Shown here: positions 19,409 through 28,508 of the stretch, one piece after another
Layout: every line of letters begins with the position of its first letter
Position numbering within the stretch: position 1 is the first letter of the stretch
Assembly (NCBI GenBank): GCA_022750155.1
Contig: JAKIWG010000003.1
Coordinates: 35,351-99,350 of the forward strand
Direction of reading: 5' to 3'
Source of the DNA: Thermoplasmata archaeon
GTDB taxonomy: Archaea > Thermoplasmatota > Thermoplasmata > Lutacidiplasmatales > UBA184
Length of the DNA: 64,000 nt
The notes under the pieces: generated by a model
Told to the model about the DNA's origin: nothing
What the model saw: the letters and a program-made list of their open reading frames with translations, nothing else
Database searches by the model: none
Position numbers and translations under genes: made by a program

Positions 19409-20059
19409 TTGGTGTTCGAGGGACTGGACGGGAGCGGCAAGTCGACGCAGGCCCGACTGCTCGTCAAGTGGCTCCAGGCGAAGGGATACCGGGTCTTCTT
19501 CACCGAGTGGAACTCGTCCGAGCTGGTCTCCAACACGATCCGCCGCGGGAAGAAGCGCGGCCTTCTCACCCCCACCACGTTCTCGTTGTTGCATGCCACC
19601 GACTTCGCGGACCGTTTCGACCGGCACATCCTCCCCCCGCTCCGGGCCGGGTACATCGTCGTCGCCGACCGGTACGTCTATACCGCCTTCGTCCGGGACG
19701 CCGCCCGCGGATGCGACCCGGCGTGGGTGCGGAACATGTACTCCTTCGCGCCGGTGCCCGACCGGACGTTCTACTTCCAGGTCCCGGTCTCGACCTCGCT
19801 GAAGCGAAAGGTCGCTTCCCGTCAGAAGATCTCCTACTACGAGGCCGGGATGGACCTCGGACTGTCGGACGACGTCCACGCGAGCTACGAGCGTTTCCAG
19901 TCCCGCCTGAAGCGCGAGTACGACCACCTCGCGACGACCGACGGGTTCATCGTGATCGACGCCGACCGGCCGGTCGAGACGGTCCTCGCCCAGGTTCGCA
20001 AGGGGGTGAGGCCGCTGTTGTCGAACTTCCCGAAGACCGCGACGCTGACCCATGCATAG
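19409..20059 (+). CDS. tmk: Thymidylate kinase (family member 1, canonical Walker A)
   Basis: VFEGLDGSGKSTQARLLVKWL, TDFADRFDRHILPPLRAGYIVVADRYVYTAF; start TTG/GTG uncertain. Confidence 0.82.
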   Translation: MVFEGLDGSGKSTQARLLVKWLQAKGYRVFFTEWNSSELVSNTIRRGKKRGLLTPTTFSLLHATDFADRFDRHILPPLRAGYIVVADRYVYTAFVRDAARGCDPAWVRNMYSFAPVPDRTFYFQVPVSTSLKRKVASRQKISYYEAGMDLGLSDDVHASYERFQSRLKREYDHLATTDGFIVIDADRPVETVLAQVRKGVRPLLSNFPKTATLTHA

Positions 20060-20759
20060 GACGTATGGGACCCCGCTTCCCGGGATGACCAAGGAGCACC
20101 TGCGGGGCCGGCTGATCGTCGTCGAGGGCGCGGACGGCTCCGGACGCACCACCGAGGTCGAGCTGCTCCGGGACTGGCTCGAGATCCAGGGGCATCCGGT
20201 CGTCGACACGGGCCTGCGACGCTCCACCCTCGTCGGGGAGCAGATCGACCAGGCGAAGCAGGGGCACACCCTCGGCTGGACGACGATGGCGCTGTTCTAC
20301 GCGGCGGACTTCGCCGACCAATTGGAGAACAAGATCCTCCCCTCGCTCGCCGCCGGCAGCACGGTGCTCGCCGACCGCTACATCTACACCCTGATGGCCC
20401 GCGCCGTCGTCCGCGGGGCGTCCCGGGAGTGGGCCCGCGAGCTCTACGGCTTCGCCCTCGTGCCGGACCTGACGATCTTTCTCGATGCGCGCCCGGACAT
20501 CCTGCTCCACCGGGCGATCGCCAAGTACGGGAGCCTCGACTACTGGGAGAGCGGGATGGACCTTTGCCTGTCTCGCGACCGGTTCGAGAGCTTCTTCACC
20601 TACCAGGGGCTCCTGAAGACCGAGTTCGACTGGATGGGGAAGGAGCACCGATTCCGGCGAGTCGACGCGAACCGGACCCCGGAGCTCGTCCACCGGGAGG
20701 TCCGTGCGCTCGTGGCGCCGCTCTACGGCCTGTCGGCCAAGATCAACGCGCCGGCATAG
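20052..20759 (+). CDS. Thymidylate-kinase-like protein (tandem paralog, Walker A Lys->Arg)
   Basis: VVEGADGSGRTTEVELLRDWL, ADFADQLENKILPSLAAGSTVLADRYIYTLMA; overlaps previous gene by 8 nt. Confidence 0.8.
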   Translation: MHRTYGTPLPGMTKEHLRGRLIVVEGADGSGRTTEVELLRDWLEIQGHPVVDTGLRRSTLVGEQIDQAKQGHTLGWTTMALFYAADFADQLENKILPSLAAGSTVLADRYIYTLMARAVVRGASREWARELYGFALVPDLTIFLDARPDILLHRAIAKYGSLDYWESGMDLCLSRDRFESFFTYQGLLKTEFDWMGKEHRFRRVDANRTPELVHREVRALVAPLYGLSAKINAPA

Positions 20760-20770
20760 GCCCACCGCGC

Positions 20771-21280
20771 TCAGGCCCGGAGCCGCGCGAGGCTCCGGCG
20801 GTCGAGCATCCAATCGACCAGCCCACCACCGGGCGTCACCGCGCGGCCGAACCGCAGGTGCACCGCTCCGGCGCGACCGAGTCGCACCAGCGAGATCTCG
20901 TCGCCGGTCAGGGCGTAGCCGACGAGCTCCCCCAGCGTGGGCTCGTGCCCCACGATCATCGGGAACCGACCCCGGGCCACCTCCTCGGCGGCCTTGGAAA
21001 GGATGGGTGCGGCGGGCGAGTCGGGCGCCAGCTCCTCCCAGAGCTCCACGGCGGGGCGTACGCCGAGCGCGCGGCGGGCGATCTCGGCCGTGCGAACGGC
21101 CCGTGTCGCGGGGCTCGACACGACGTGCGTGATCCCCGGGGCAAGGCGTCGGATGCCGCGGGCTGCCTTCTCCGTCTCGACGACCCCGGAGGTGGAGAGG
21201 GGCCGCTCCGTGTCGTCGACCCACCGGCGCGGGTCGCGTTCGGCGGCCGGGCCGTGGCGGAAGAGGACGAGCTCGCTCAT
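20771..21280 (-). CDS. Histidine phosphatase (SixA-like)
   Basis: MSELVLFRHGPAA, RPLSTSGVVETEKAARGI, VSSPATRAVRTAEI, VGHEPTLGELVG. Confidence 0.85.
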   Translation of the reverse strand: MSELVLFRHGPAAERDPRRWVDDTERPLSTSGVVETEKAARGIRRLAPGITHVVSSPATRAVRTAEIARRALGVRPAVELWEELAPDSPAAPILSKAAEEVARGRFPMIVGHEPTLGELVGYALTGDEISLVRLGRAGAVHLRFGRAVTPGGGLVDWMLDRRSLARLRA

Positions 21281-21297
21281 CGGGGGACGGGGAGGCC

Positions 21298-21840
21298 TTA
21301 GGCTTCCTTCTTGAGGATCTCTTCGAGGACGCGACGCGAATTGCGCCGGAACTCCTCGAGGCTGCCCTCGTTGTTCAACATCCCGTCGGCGAGGGCGAAG
21401 GCACTTCCGATGCCCCACTTGAGCTCGCGCCGGTCCCGGTCGAAGAACTCCTGGAGGCTGACCCCGTCGTCGCCCCGGTTGCGGCGTTCCATCCGGTCGT
21501 AGCGGGCCTCGGGCGAGGAGAAGATGCCGAGGACGAACAGGTCCCCGAAGTTGTGGCGGAAGACGGTGACCTCGGTGTCCGACCGGCACCCGTCCACGAG
21601 CATCTTCGTCTCGATGAGCTTCGGGACGGCCCGCTGGGCCCACACCCCCGGGCCGTGCTTCTCGCGTTCCTCGTTGGCGACGCGTCCGACGTTCGCGTTC
21701 GTGAGCGGCAGGCCCCGCCGGCGCGTCTCGTCGCGGACGAGGTCACCCATCTTGAGCGTGGCGAGTCCCATCTGGCGCGCCACCTCGACCAACTCGTCCT
21801 TGCCGGAGCCCGGCATGCCGACGGTGACGATCAGTTTCAT
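21298..21840 (-). CDS. UPF0200-type P-loop nucleotide kinase-like protein
   Basis: MKLIVTVGMPGSGKDELVEVARQMGLATLKMGDLVRDE; short archaeal P-loop protein. Confidence 0.78.
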   Translation of the reverse strand: MKLIVTVGMPGSGKDELVEVARQMGLATLKMGDLVRDETRRRGLPLTNANVGRVANEEREKHGPGVWAQRAVPKLIETKMLVDGCRSDTEVTVFRHNFGDLFVLGIFSSPEARYDRMERRNRGDDGVSLQEFFDRDRRELKWGIGSAFALADGMLNNEGSLEEFRRNSRRVLEEILKKEA

Positions 21841-22493
21841 GCCGGGCCGGACCCACCGAGGGTAGGTGCGTTCGGCGGAGGCGGGGGAGGCAGGTTGGCG
21901 GTCAGCTGGCCTTCCGTGGCCATCTGGAGCCGGTCGGCGCGTTCCCGGTACGCCCTCGCCTCCTGTTCCTCGAGCTTGGACAGCTCGAGGTAGTGGTCGG
22001 CCCGGACCTTGAGCTCCGCGCTCTTCTGGGTCTTGCGGGCCGCGCTGAACTCGTATCCGTGCGACTTGTGCTGGAGGTTGACGATCTTCTGCTGAAGCTT
22101 GCGGATCCGGTACTGCAGGTTCGTCACGTCCGACCCGACCTGGATCCCGTGGGTCCGGTTCGTCGAGGCGGTGATGTCCCGGTTGTACTGGGCGATCTCC
22201 TGCTCGATCTCGGGAATCCGGCCCAGCGTGTTCTGGGACTTCTCCCGAAGGATGGTGGCGTGGTGGCGGAGCTTCTCCATCCGGACCTGGAGACGCGACG
22301 CCCGCTGCTGGTTGCGAGTGCTCAGGCGGTCGTGCTTGGCCGCGATCTCGCGGAGCTTGGTGATGTCGGCGTACCCCTGGCCCCGCCAGCGGGACTCGCG
22401 GTGGGCGAGGGGGGAGCCCATCGACATCGGCGGTTGGGAAGGTGGTTCACCGCCCGCCGGCATATCGTCACCCATTGAGAGGAGGTTCGCCAT
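21837..22493 (-). CDS. Coiled-coil protein of unknown function with proline-rich C-terminus
   Basis: Long Lys/Glu/Gln/Leu helical segment and NLPPPPPPNAP tail; ATGA overlap with the downstream kinase-like gene. Confidence 0.65.
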   Translation of the reverse strand: MANLLSMGDDMPAGGEPPSQPPMSMGSPLAHRESRWRGQGYADITKLREIAAKHDRLSTRNQQRASRLQVRMEKLRHHATILREKSQNTLGRIPEIEQEIAQYNRDITASTNRTHGIQVGSDVTNLQYRIRKLQQKIVNLQHKSHGYEFSAARKTQKSAELKVRADHYLELSKLEEQEARAYRERADRLQMATEGQLTANLPPPPPPNAPTLGGSGPA

Positions 22494-22552
22494 ATATCGA
22501 TTCCCTCGCGGGTGTCCTGAGCGGGCGGCTGGGGGCCGACCCGAAAGCGCTC

Positions 22553-24055
22553 TCAGTGCACCGCCGGTCTCGGCAGGGAGAGGCGGGGGCGGAGCCGGTC
22601 GGCCAATCCCTCGATCGCCACGCGCTCCTGGCTCTTCGAGTCCCGTTCACGCACGGTCACCGTCCCGGCCATCGGGCCGGCGGTGAGGGTGTCGCCGTCC
22701 ACGGTCACGCAGTACGGAGTTCCGGCCTCGTCCATCCGGGCGTAGCGCTTGCCGATCGAGCCTCCCTCGTCGTAGACCGCGCGGATCCCCGCCGACTGGA
22801 GCTCTCGGGCGACCCGCCGCGCCGTCGGGCCGTGCTCCTTCCAGAGCAGCGGGAAGATGCCGACACTGGCCGGGGCGAGGTAGGCCGGGATCCTCCAGAG
22901 CGTGCGGTCCCCGTCGGTGTGGAGCCCGGCGTCAGCGAGGGCCCAGAGGCTCCGGTCGACCCCGAGCGTGACCTCGAGGACGTGGGGCAGCAGCGTCCGG
23001 CCGTCCTTCGACACGGAGAGGTCTCGGCCGGCACCCGCCCCGTGCCGGGTCAGGTCGTAGTCCCCCCGATAGTGGACCGCTCCGATCTCCTTGAACCCGC
23101 CCAGGCTCTCCAGGTGGACCTCCACGTCGAACTGGATCCGATTGTAGAAGGCGCGCTCCTTCTCCGACTTCTCGAACAGGCGGATCCGCTCACCGGGGAC
23201 GCCGAGGACATCGCGGAAGAACCGGAACATGTGGACGAGGTGATAGACGTAGAACTCCGGCAGGCCTCCCGAGACCACCAGCTCGGTCGCCGAGGTCCAC
23301 TGCGGGCTCTCCTCCCCGTGGGCGCGGCGGTCGGCGCGAAGGACCGGGAGCCGTTCGTCGGCCACCGTGGGGAACGAAATGGGGAACCCCGCGGGGTCGA
23401 AGAAGATCTGGAGCTCGGCCTGGGTGAACGCCCGCATCCGGAACAGCACCTGTCGGGGAGCGATCTCGTTCCGGTAGACCTTCCCGATGATCGCGATCCC
23501 GAGGGGGAGCGCCTTCCGGCCGACGTCCCACATGCGAGGGAACGCCAGGAAGCTCGACTGCGCCGTCTCCGGCCTCAGGTAGACCTTCTCCTTCCCCGTG
23601 ACCCCGAACTCGACGCCGAACATCATGTTGAACGGCCTCGGCACCGAGAGCTTCGGTTGCCCGCATGACGGGCATTTCACTCCGTGGGCTTTGACCAGCT
23701 CGGCGATCTGCGTCGGGTCGAGCCCGTCGACGCCCTCGGGCCGGAACTTCTCGAGCACGGTGTCCGCCCGGAAGGCGGCGTGGCAGTTCTCGCACCTCAT
23801 CTCCGGGTCGGTGAAGTTCTCCAGGTGGCCGGAGGCACGAACCACCGCCTCCGGGAGCATCTCGGCCGCGTCGATGAGATGGTAGTCGTCGGAGAGGCCG
23901 AGGAAGTAGGCACACCAGGCGTCCTCGACGCGGCGCTTGAGCGAGGTGCCGAGCGGGCCGTAATCGTAGAGCCCCGCGGCCCCCCCGTAGAGCTCGGAGC
24001 TCGGCCACAGGTAGCCGCGCCGGCGCAGGAGGGCGAACAGCTCCTCGGCCTTCAT
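22553..24055 (-). CDS. glyS: Glycyl-tRNA synthetase
   Basis: SSELYGGAAGLYDYGPLGTSLKRRVEDAW, RPETAQSSFLAFPRM, RNEIAPRQVLFRMRAFTQAELQIFFDP. Confidence 0.95.
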   Translation of the reverse strand: MKAEELFALLRRRGYLWPSSELYGGAAGLYDYGPLGTSLKRRVEDAWCAYFLGLSDDYHLIDAAEMLPEAVVRASGHLENFTDPEMRCENCHAAFRADTVLEKFRPEGVDGLDPTQIAELVKAHGVKCPSCGQPKLSVPRPFNMMFGVEFGVTGKEKVYLRPETAQSSFLAFPRMWDVGRKALPLGIAIIGKVYRNEIAPRQVLFRMRAFTQAELQIFFDPAGFPISFPTVADERLPVLRADRRAHGEESPQWTSATELVVSGGLPEFYVYHLVHMFRFFRDVLGVPGERIRLFEKSEKERAFYNRIQFDVEVHLESLGGFKEIGAVHYRGDYDLTRHGAGAGRDLSVSKDGRTLLPHVLEVTLGVDRSLWALADAGLHTDGDRTLWRIPAYLAPASVGIFPLLWKEHGPTARRVARELQSAGIRAVYDEGGSIGKRYARMDEAGTPYCVTVDGDTLTAGPMAGTVTVRERDSKSQERVAIEGLADRLRPRLSLPRPAVH

Positions 24056-24068
24056 CGCGAGCGCCCTC

Positions 24069-25166
24069 TCAAGGGTCCCTCGGTCCGGGCCGGACGATAA
24101 GGTGTTCGGTGGCGCGGGTCGCGAGCTGGTACTCCGGCTGCTCGGGCGGCAGCCGGAACACGAGGGGGCGGCCGGGTCCGCCGGCCTGCACGCGCGCCCA
24201 ACGGGGGCGGCCGAGGAACCGCCATGGTTCGATGTACGCCGCCCGAACCAGGAAACCCGGGGGCACCGGGCGTCGGGCCAGGCGGGCGGTCACGTAGGCG
24301 AACTCCACCTCGCGGAGCATCGACGGGGCGTGGAACATCGCGTTGTCGGTGCCGAGCATCGTCGGGACGCCCACCTTCGCGAAGGTGGCGAGGTCCGGGC
24401 GCCGGCCGAAGAGAGCGTTCGACCTGGGGCAGACGGCGACGGTCGAACCGGCCTCGACGACGGCTTCCAGGTCGTCGCGGGTCGCGAAGGTGAGGTGGAC
24501 GAGCAGGTCGGGGCGGGGTTTGAGGTAGGAGTCCGGGGACTCTCGACGGACCTCGCTCGCGTGCAGTCCGTAGTATTTCCCCCTCCGACGGCACGCCGAG
24601 GCGAGGAGGCTACGGACCCGTTCGGGTTCCTCCAGGGCGGAGCTGATCCCGACCCCGTCGGCGACGTCGAGCAGCCGCTCGACCTCCGTTCGGTCGACCG
24701 GGCGCCGGAGCGGACGGCCGAAGATCACGGTCCGGACCCCGGTCCCTCGGGAGGCGGCCCGCAGGAGCCGCGTGCCCTCCAGGCCCTCCTCGCGGAAGTC
24801 GAGCGTCGCGGCGACGCCCTCGGCCCTCATTCGGCCGAGGGCCGCCCGCATCGCCCGTCGCTTGGGGCCCGGAGGGGTATCGGCGAGGAGACGGAACTTG
24901 TAGCCGTCGGGGGCCCGGACGATCTCCTCGATCGGGGCGTGCGGCGGCTCCCGATCCGACACCGCGTCGCCGAGGTGGGTATGCCCGTTCACCGGCGCGG
25001 GTACGACGATCCCTCGGATACGACGCACCCGGCCCCTCGTGGAGTCGGTGCCGAGGGTCCCGACCTCGGTGACCGCCCCTCGCTGGAACCGGACGTACCC
25101 CGGTCTCGCCCCGTCGACGTCCACGATCGCCCCCTCCACGATCCACGACACGACATCGCCGAGCAC
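24069..25166 (-). CDS. Amidohydrolase family metal-dependent hydrolase
   Basis: GIVVPAPVNGHTHLGDAV, GLHASE, VHLTFAT, LGTDNAMFHAPSMLREVEF. Confidence 0.85.
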   Translation of the reverse strand: MLGDVVSWIVEGAIVDVDGARPGYVRFQRGAVTEVGTLGTDSTRGRVRRIRGIVVPAPVNGHTHLGDAVSDREPPHAPIEEIVRAPDGYKFRLLADTPPGPKRRAMRAALGRMRAEGVAATLDFREEGLEGTRLLRAASRGTGVRTVIFGRPLRRPVDRTEVERLLDVADGVGISSALEEPERVRSLLASACRRRGKYYGLHASEVRRESPDSYLKPRPDLLVHLTFATRDDLEAVVEAGSTVAVCPRSNALFGRRPDLATFAKVGVPTMLGTDNAMFHAPSMLREVEFAYVTARLARRPVPPGFLVRAAYIEPWRFLGRPRWARVQAGGPGRPLVFRLPPEQPEYQLATRATEHLIVRPGPRDP

Positions 25167-25242
25167 CGCGACGGATTATGTAAGAGCCCCACCCCGCCGA
25201 GGAACCCGGCAACCCATATGCCCCCCCGCGGGTGAACCGGTC

Positions 25243-26163
25243 GTGGGCGATCGACCTCCCGCGGACCCAGCGAGCGGCCGTCGGCTCGACCTCGCCGTGG
25301 TCGGCCACATCAACCTCGACCATTTCCTGGACGTCGGCGAACTTCCCGAGCGCGACCGCACGGTGCCGATCACCGCACAGCGGACCGAGCTCGGGGGCAC
25401 GGCCACCAACATCGCACGGGTGGCGGCCCATTGGGGAGTCGCCGTGGGCCTCGTCAGCCGCATCGGGGAGGACTTTCCGGCGGGCTTCGAACGGCGGCTG
25501 CTGGAGGAGCGGGTCGACCTGTCGGGGGTCGAGCGGGTGCGCGGCGCGGTGTGTTCCGCGTGCTACATCGTCGAGGACGGCAACGGCGCGCAAATGACAT
25601 TCATCGACCAGGGTCCGATGCGCGACGCACGTCGTGCCGCGCTCCCGAGCACGCTGTGGGCGAATGTCGATTGGGTGCATCTCGGAACCGGGGATCCAGA
25701 GTATCTCGAGCGCATCGCCACCGCGGCCCGCTCGGGCGGGGCCCACCTGGCCGCCGACCCCGCCCAGGAGATCCATTACCGATGGGACCGCGCGCGCCTC
25801 CTCAAGATGCTCGGGAAGGCGGAGATCTTCTTCGGGAACCGGTCCGAGGTCGACCGGGCCCTCGAGCTGCTGAAGCTTCCCGATCGCCGTGCGCTCCTGA
25901 AGGTCGTCCCGATGGTGGTGGAGACCCGCGGGGCGAAGGGGGCCATCGCCCATACCCGCGCGGGCACCGTGAGCGTGGCCGCCCGGACCCCCCGGCGTTT
26001 GCGGCAGGTCACCGGGGCGGGCGATGCCTTCCGGGGCGGGTTCTATGCCGGATGGTTCGCCGGTCAGACGCTGCGGGGCTGCCTCGTGGCCGGTACCCGG
26101 GCGGCCAGCGCGTGGATGCAGGGGGACCACGCCGTGCCGGCCGGGCGGGGGTCGGATCGATGA
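25243..26163 (+). CDS. PfkB-family carbohydrate kinase
   Basis: LAVVGHINLDHFLDVGELPERD, GGTATNIARVAAHWG, TGAGDAFRGGFYAGW; GTG start chosen. Confidence 0.88.
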   Translation: MGDRPPADPASGRRLDLAVVGHINLDHFLDVGELPERDRTVPITAQRTELGGTATNIARVAAHWGVAVGLVSRIGEDFPAGFERRLLEERVDLSGVERVRGAVCSACYIVEDGNGAQMTFIDQGPMRDARRAALPSTLWANVDWVHLGTGDPEYLERIATAARSGGAHLAADPAQEIHYRWDRARLLKMLGKAEIFFGNRSEVDRALELLKLPDRRALLKVVPMVVETRGAKGAIAHTRAGTVSVAARTPRRLRQVTGAGDAFRGGFYAGWFAGQTLRGCLVAGTRAASAWMQGDHAVPAGRGSDR

Positions 26164-27407
26164 AGATGCGCCCGTTCGGACGGCTGCTCGCGGCGGAGAC
26201 CGCTCGGGAGAGGCTGCTGCGTGCGGTCCGGCCGGTCCGAAGGACCGAGGAGGTTCCCCTGGTGGAGTCCGTCGGCCGAGTGGCCGCCCTCTCCTACTCC
26301 GCGCCGTCGCCCGTCCCTGCCTTCGCTCGGGCCACTTGGGACGGCTATGCGCTGCGCTCGAGCAGCACCCGGGCAGCACGGTCGAAGACGCCGGTTCGTC
26401 TGCGGCTCGTCGGCGAAGTTCACGCGGAGGACGCCCTCGGCCGGTCGGTGGCCGCCGAGGAAGCGGTCGCCATCGCGACCGGCGGCGCGATGCCGGCCGG
26501 GACGGACTCGGTGATCATCTTCGAGGAGGTCAGGACCGTGGGGGGCGAACTGCTCGTCCCGCGGCCGGTGCGGGTCGGGGAACATGTGGCCGAGCCCGGG
26601 GACGATTTCGAGAAGGGAGACCGGCTCGTCGGGGCGGGCGAGGAGCTCACCCCGGCCGCGCTCGGCGCCCTCGCGGCCACGGGCCGGACCGAGGTCGACG
26701 TCTTCGCGCGACCCGTGGTCAGCGTGATCCCAAACGGGAACGAGCTCGTCGCCCCCGGCGGGCGGCTCGGACCGGGCCAGATCCACGAAACGAACAACGT
26801 CACGTTGGGGGCGCTCGTCGCGGCCGCCGGGGGGATCCCCCGGCTCGTCCCGCCGGTGATCGACGATCCCGACGCCATCGAACGCGCCATCCGCGCCGCC
26901 ATCCCCGAGAGCGATCTCGTGCTCGTCACCGGCGGCAGCTCGGTGGGCGACCACGACTATCTCCCGGCCATCTTCCCCCGGATCGGGCGACTCCTGTTCC
27001 ACGGGATCGCGGTGCGTCCCGGAAAGCCGACGCTCGCGGCGGCCGCGGGTCCAAAGTTGGTCATCGGGATGCCGGGCCACCCCACCTCCTGCCTTTCGAA
27101 CGGCTTCTGGCTGCTCCTTCCGGTCCTCCGCCGTCTCGGCCATCGATCCGGTCCGGGGTGGGTGGACATGACGCTCCGTATGGCCGAGCCGTACCGCGTC
27201 CCCACGGCCGGGCTCTCTACGGTGGTTCCCCTGCACATCGAGGGCGGATCCGGGACCCCGACGTTCCGCGACTCATCCGCGATCACCTCCCTCAGCGCCG
27301 CGAACGGCTTCGTCTTCCTCCCCCCCGGGAGGAGCCAGCTCCGCCGGGGCGAGCGCGTCCTCGCGCACCTGCTCCCCTTCCCTATCTCGGCGCCGGCGAA
27401 TCCTTGA
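26160..27407 (+). CDS. moeA: Molybdopterin molybdenumtransferase MoeA
   Basis: PAFARATWDGYALRSS, ATGGAMPAGTDSVIIFEE, VTGGSSVGDHDY, GMPGHPTSCLSNG; ATGA overlap with pfkB-family gene. Confidence 0.93.
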   Translation: MKMRPFGRLLAAETARERLLRAVRPVRRTEEVPLVESVGRVAALSYSAPSPVPAFARATWDGYALRSSSTRAARSKTPVRLRLVGEVHAEDALGRSVAAEEAVAIATGGAMPAGTDSVIIFEEVRTVGGELLVPRPVRVGEHVAEPGDDFEKGDRLVGAGEELTPAALGALAATGRTEVDVFARPVVSVIPNGNELVAPGGRLGPGQIHETNNVTLGALVAAAGGIPRLVPPVIDDPDAIERAIRAAIPESDLVLVTGGSSVGDHDYLPAIFPRIGRLLFHGIAVRPGKPTLAAAAGPKLVIGMPGHPTSCLSNGFWLLLPVLRRLGHRSGPGWVDMTLRMAEPYRVPTAGLSTVVPLHIEGGSGTPTFRDSSAITSLSAANGFVFLPPGRSQLRRGERVLAHLLPFPISAPANP

Positions 27408-27435
27408 GCCGGTCGGCGCCGGACTCCAAAGGCTA

Positions 27436-28485
27436 TTGTCTCGGGCGGGTCATCCCCCGGCCGTGAAGGACCGCTACGGCCGGGAGGTCTCCGACCTCCG
27501 GATCTCCTTGACCCAACGGTGCAACCTCACCTGCGTGTTCTGCCACATGGAGGGCCAACCCGCCTCACGCGAGGAGCTCACCCCCGCGGAGATCGAGACG
27601 CTCGTACGCGCTTCGGTCGAGGTGGGGGTGGACCGGGTCAAGCTCACCGGGGGCGAACCCACCCTCCGCACCGACCTCGTCGAGATCGTCCGACGCATCC
27701 GCCCGCTCGTCCGGGAGGTCTCGATGACGACGAACGGGCTGCTGCTCGAGCGGCTCGCCCTGCCGTTGCGCGAGGCGGGGCTCGCCCGGGTGAACGTCAG
27801 CCTTCCAAGCCTCGACCGGGCGGTCTACCAACGTCTGACGGGGGTGGACGGCGTCGATCGGGTCATCCGGGGCGTGCACGCCGCACGCGACGCCGGGTTG
27901 GCGCCGATCAAGCTCAACGTGGTCGCCCTGTCGGGCACCAGTGCCGAACCGGATTCCGTAGAGCCCCTCGTGACGTTCGCCCAGGAGACCGGGGCGATCG
28001 TGCAGGTCATCGAGTTCGAGAACGTGAAAGGGCGCGTGGACCCGAGGGTCTACCGAGCGCTGCATTCGGAGCTCGGCCGCTTGAGCGAGGAGGCGGCCTC
28101 CCGGGCCTTTCGGACGGAGCACAACCGGCTGCACGACCGTCCCCGCTACACGTTCGAGCGCGCCGGAAAGCCGATCACTCTCGAGGTGGTCCAGCCCGTC
28201 GAGAACCCGGCCTTCTGCATGGCGTGCCACCGACTTCGCATCACCAGCGACGGTCGGCTCAAGGGATGCCTGATGACGAACTCGGGCCTTGTCGACGTGC
28301 GTGGCCTACTCCGCGACGGGGCTCCGTTCGAGGAACTCGTCAAAGCCTTCCGGACCGCGGTCCGGCTCCGCGCCCCGTTCTTCCAGGGCCCGGAGACGAG
28401 CCGACCGACCCCAGCCGGGCCCGACGATGTGCCGGAGTTCGGCGCCACCCTCCCGGTCGTGGGCGCCCGGGCCGGCAATAGTTAA
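27436..28485 (+). CDS. moaA: GTP 3',8-cyclase MoaA
   Basis: DLRISLTQRCNLTCVFCHMEGQ, TGGEPTLRTDLVEIV, MTTNGLLLE, C-terminal CMACHRLRITSDGRLKGCL. Confidence 0.93.
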   Translation: MSRAGHPPAVKDRYGREVSDLRISLTQRCNLTCVFCHMEGQPASREELTPAEIETLVRASVEVGVDRVKLTGGEPTLRTDLVEIVRRIRPLVREVSMTTNGLLLERLALPLREAGLARVNVSLPSLDRAVYQRLTGVDGVDRVIRGVHAARDAGLAPIKLNVVALSGTSAEPDSVEPLVTFAQETGAIVQVIEFENVKGRVDPRVYRALHSELGRLSEEAASRAFRTEHNRLHDRPRYTFERAGKPITLEVVQPVENPAFCMACHRLRITSDGRLKGCLMTNSGLVDVRGLLRDGAPFEELVKAFRTAVRLRAPFFQGPETSRPTPAGPDDVPEFGATLPVVGARAGNS

Positions 28486-28508
28486 GCCCGGCTCGGCCTC
28501 CGAGCGCC

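Noticed and set aside
22442-23668. 408-aa plus-strand ORF opposite GlyRS
   Set aside because: Antisense of clear glycyl-tRNA synthetase; composition typical of shadow ORFs.
26024-27466. 480-aa plus-strand ORF across moeA
   Set aside because: Alternate frame of moeA, Arg/Gly/Pro rich, no motifs.
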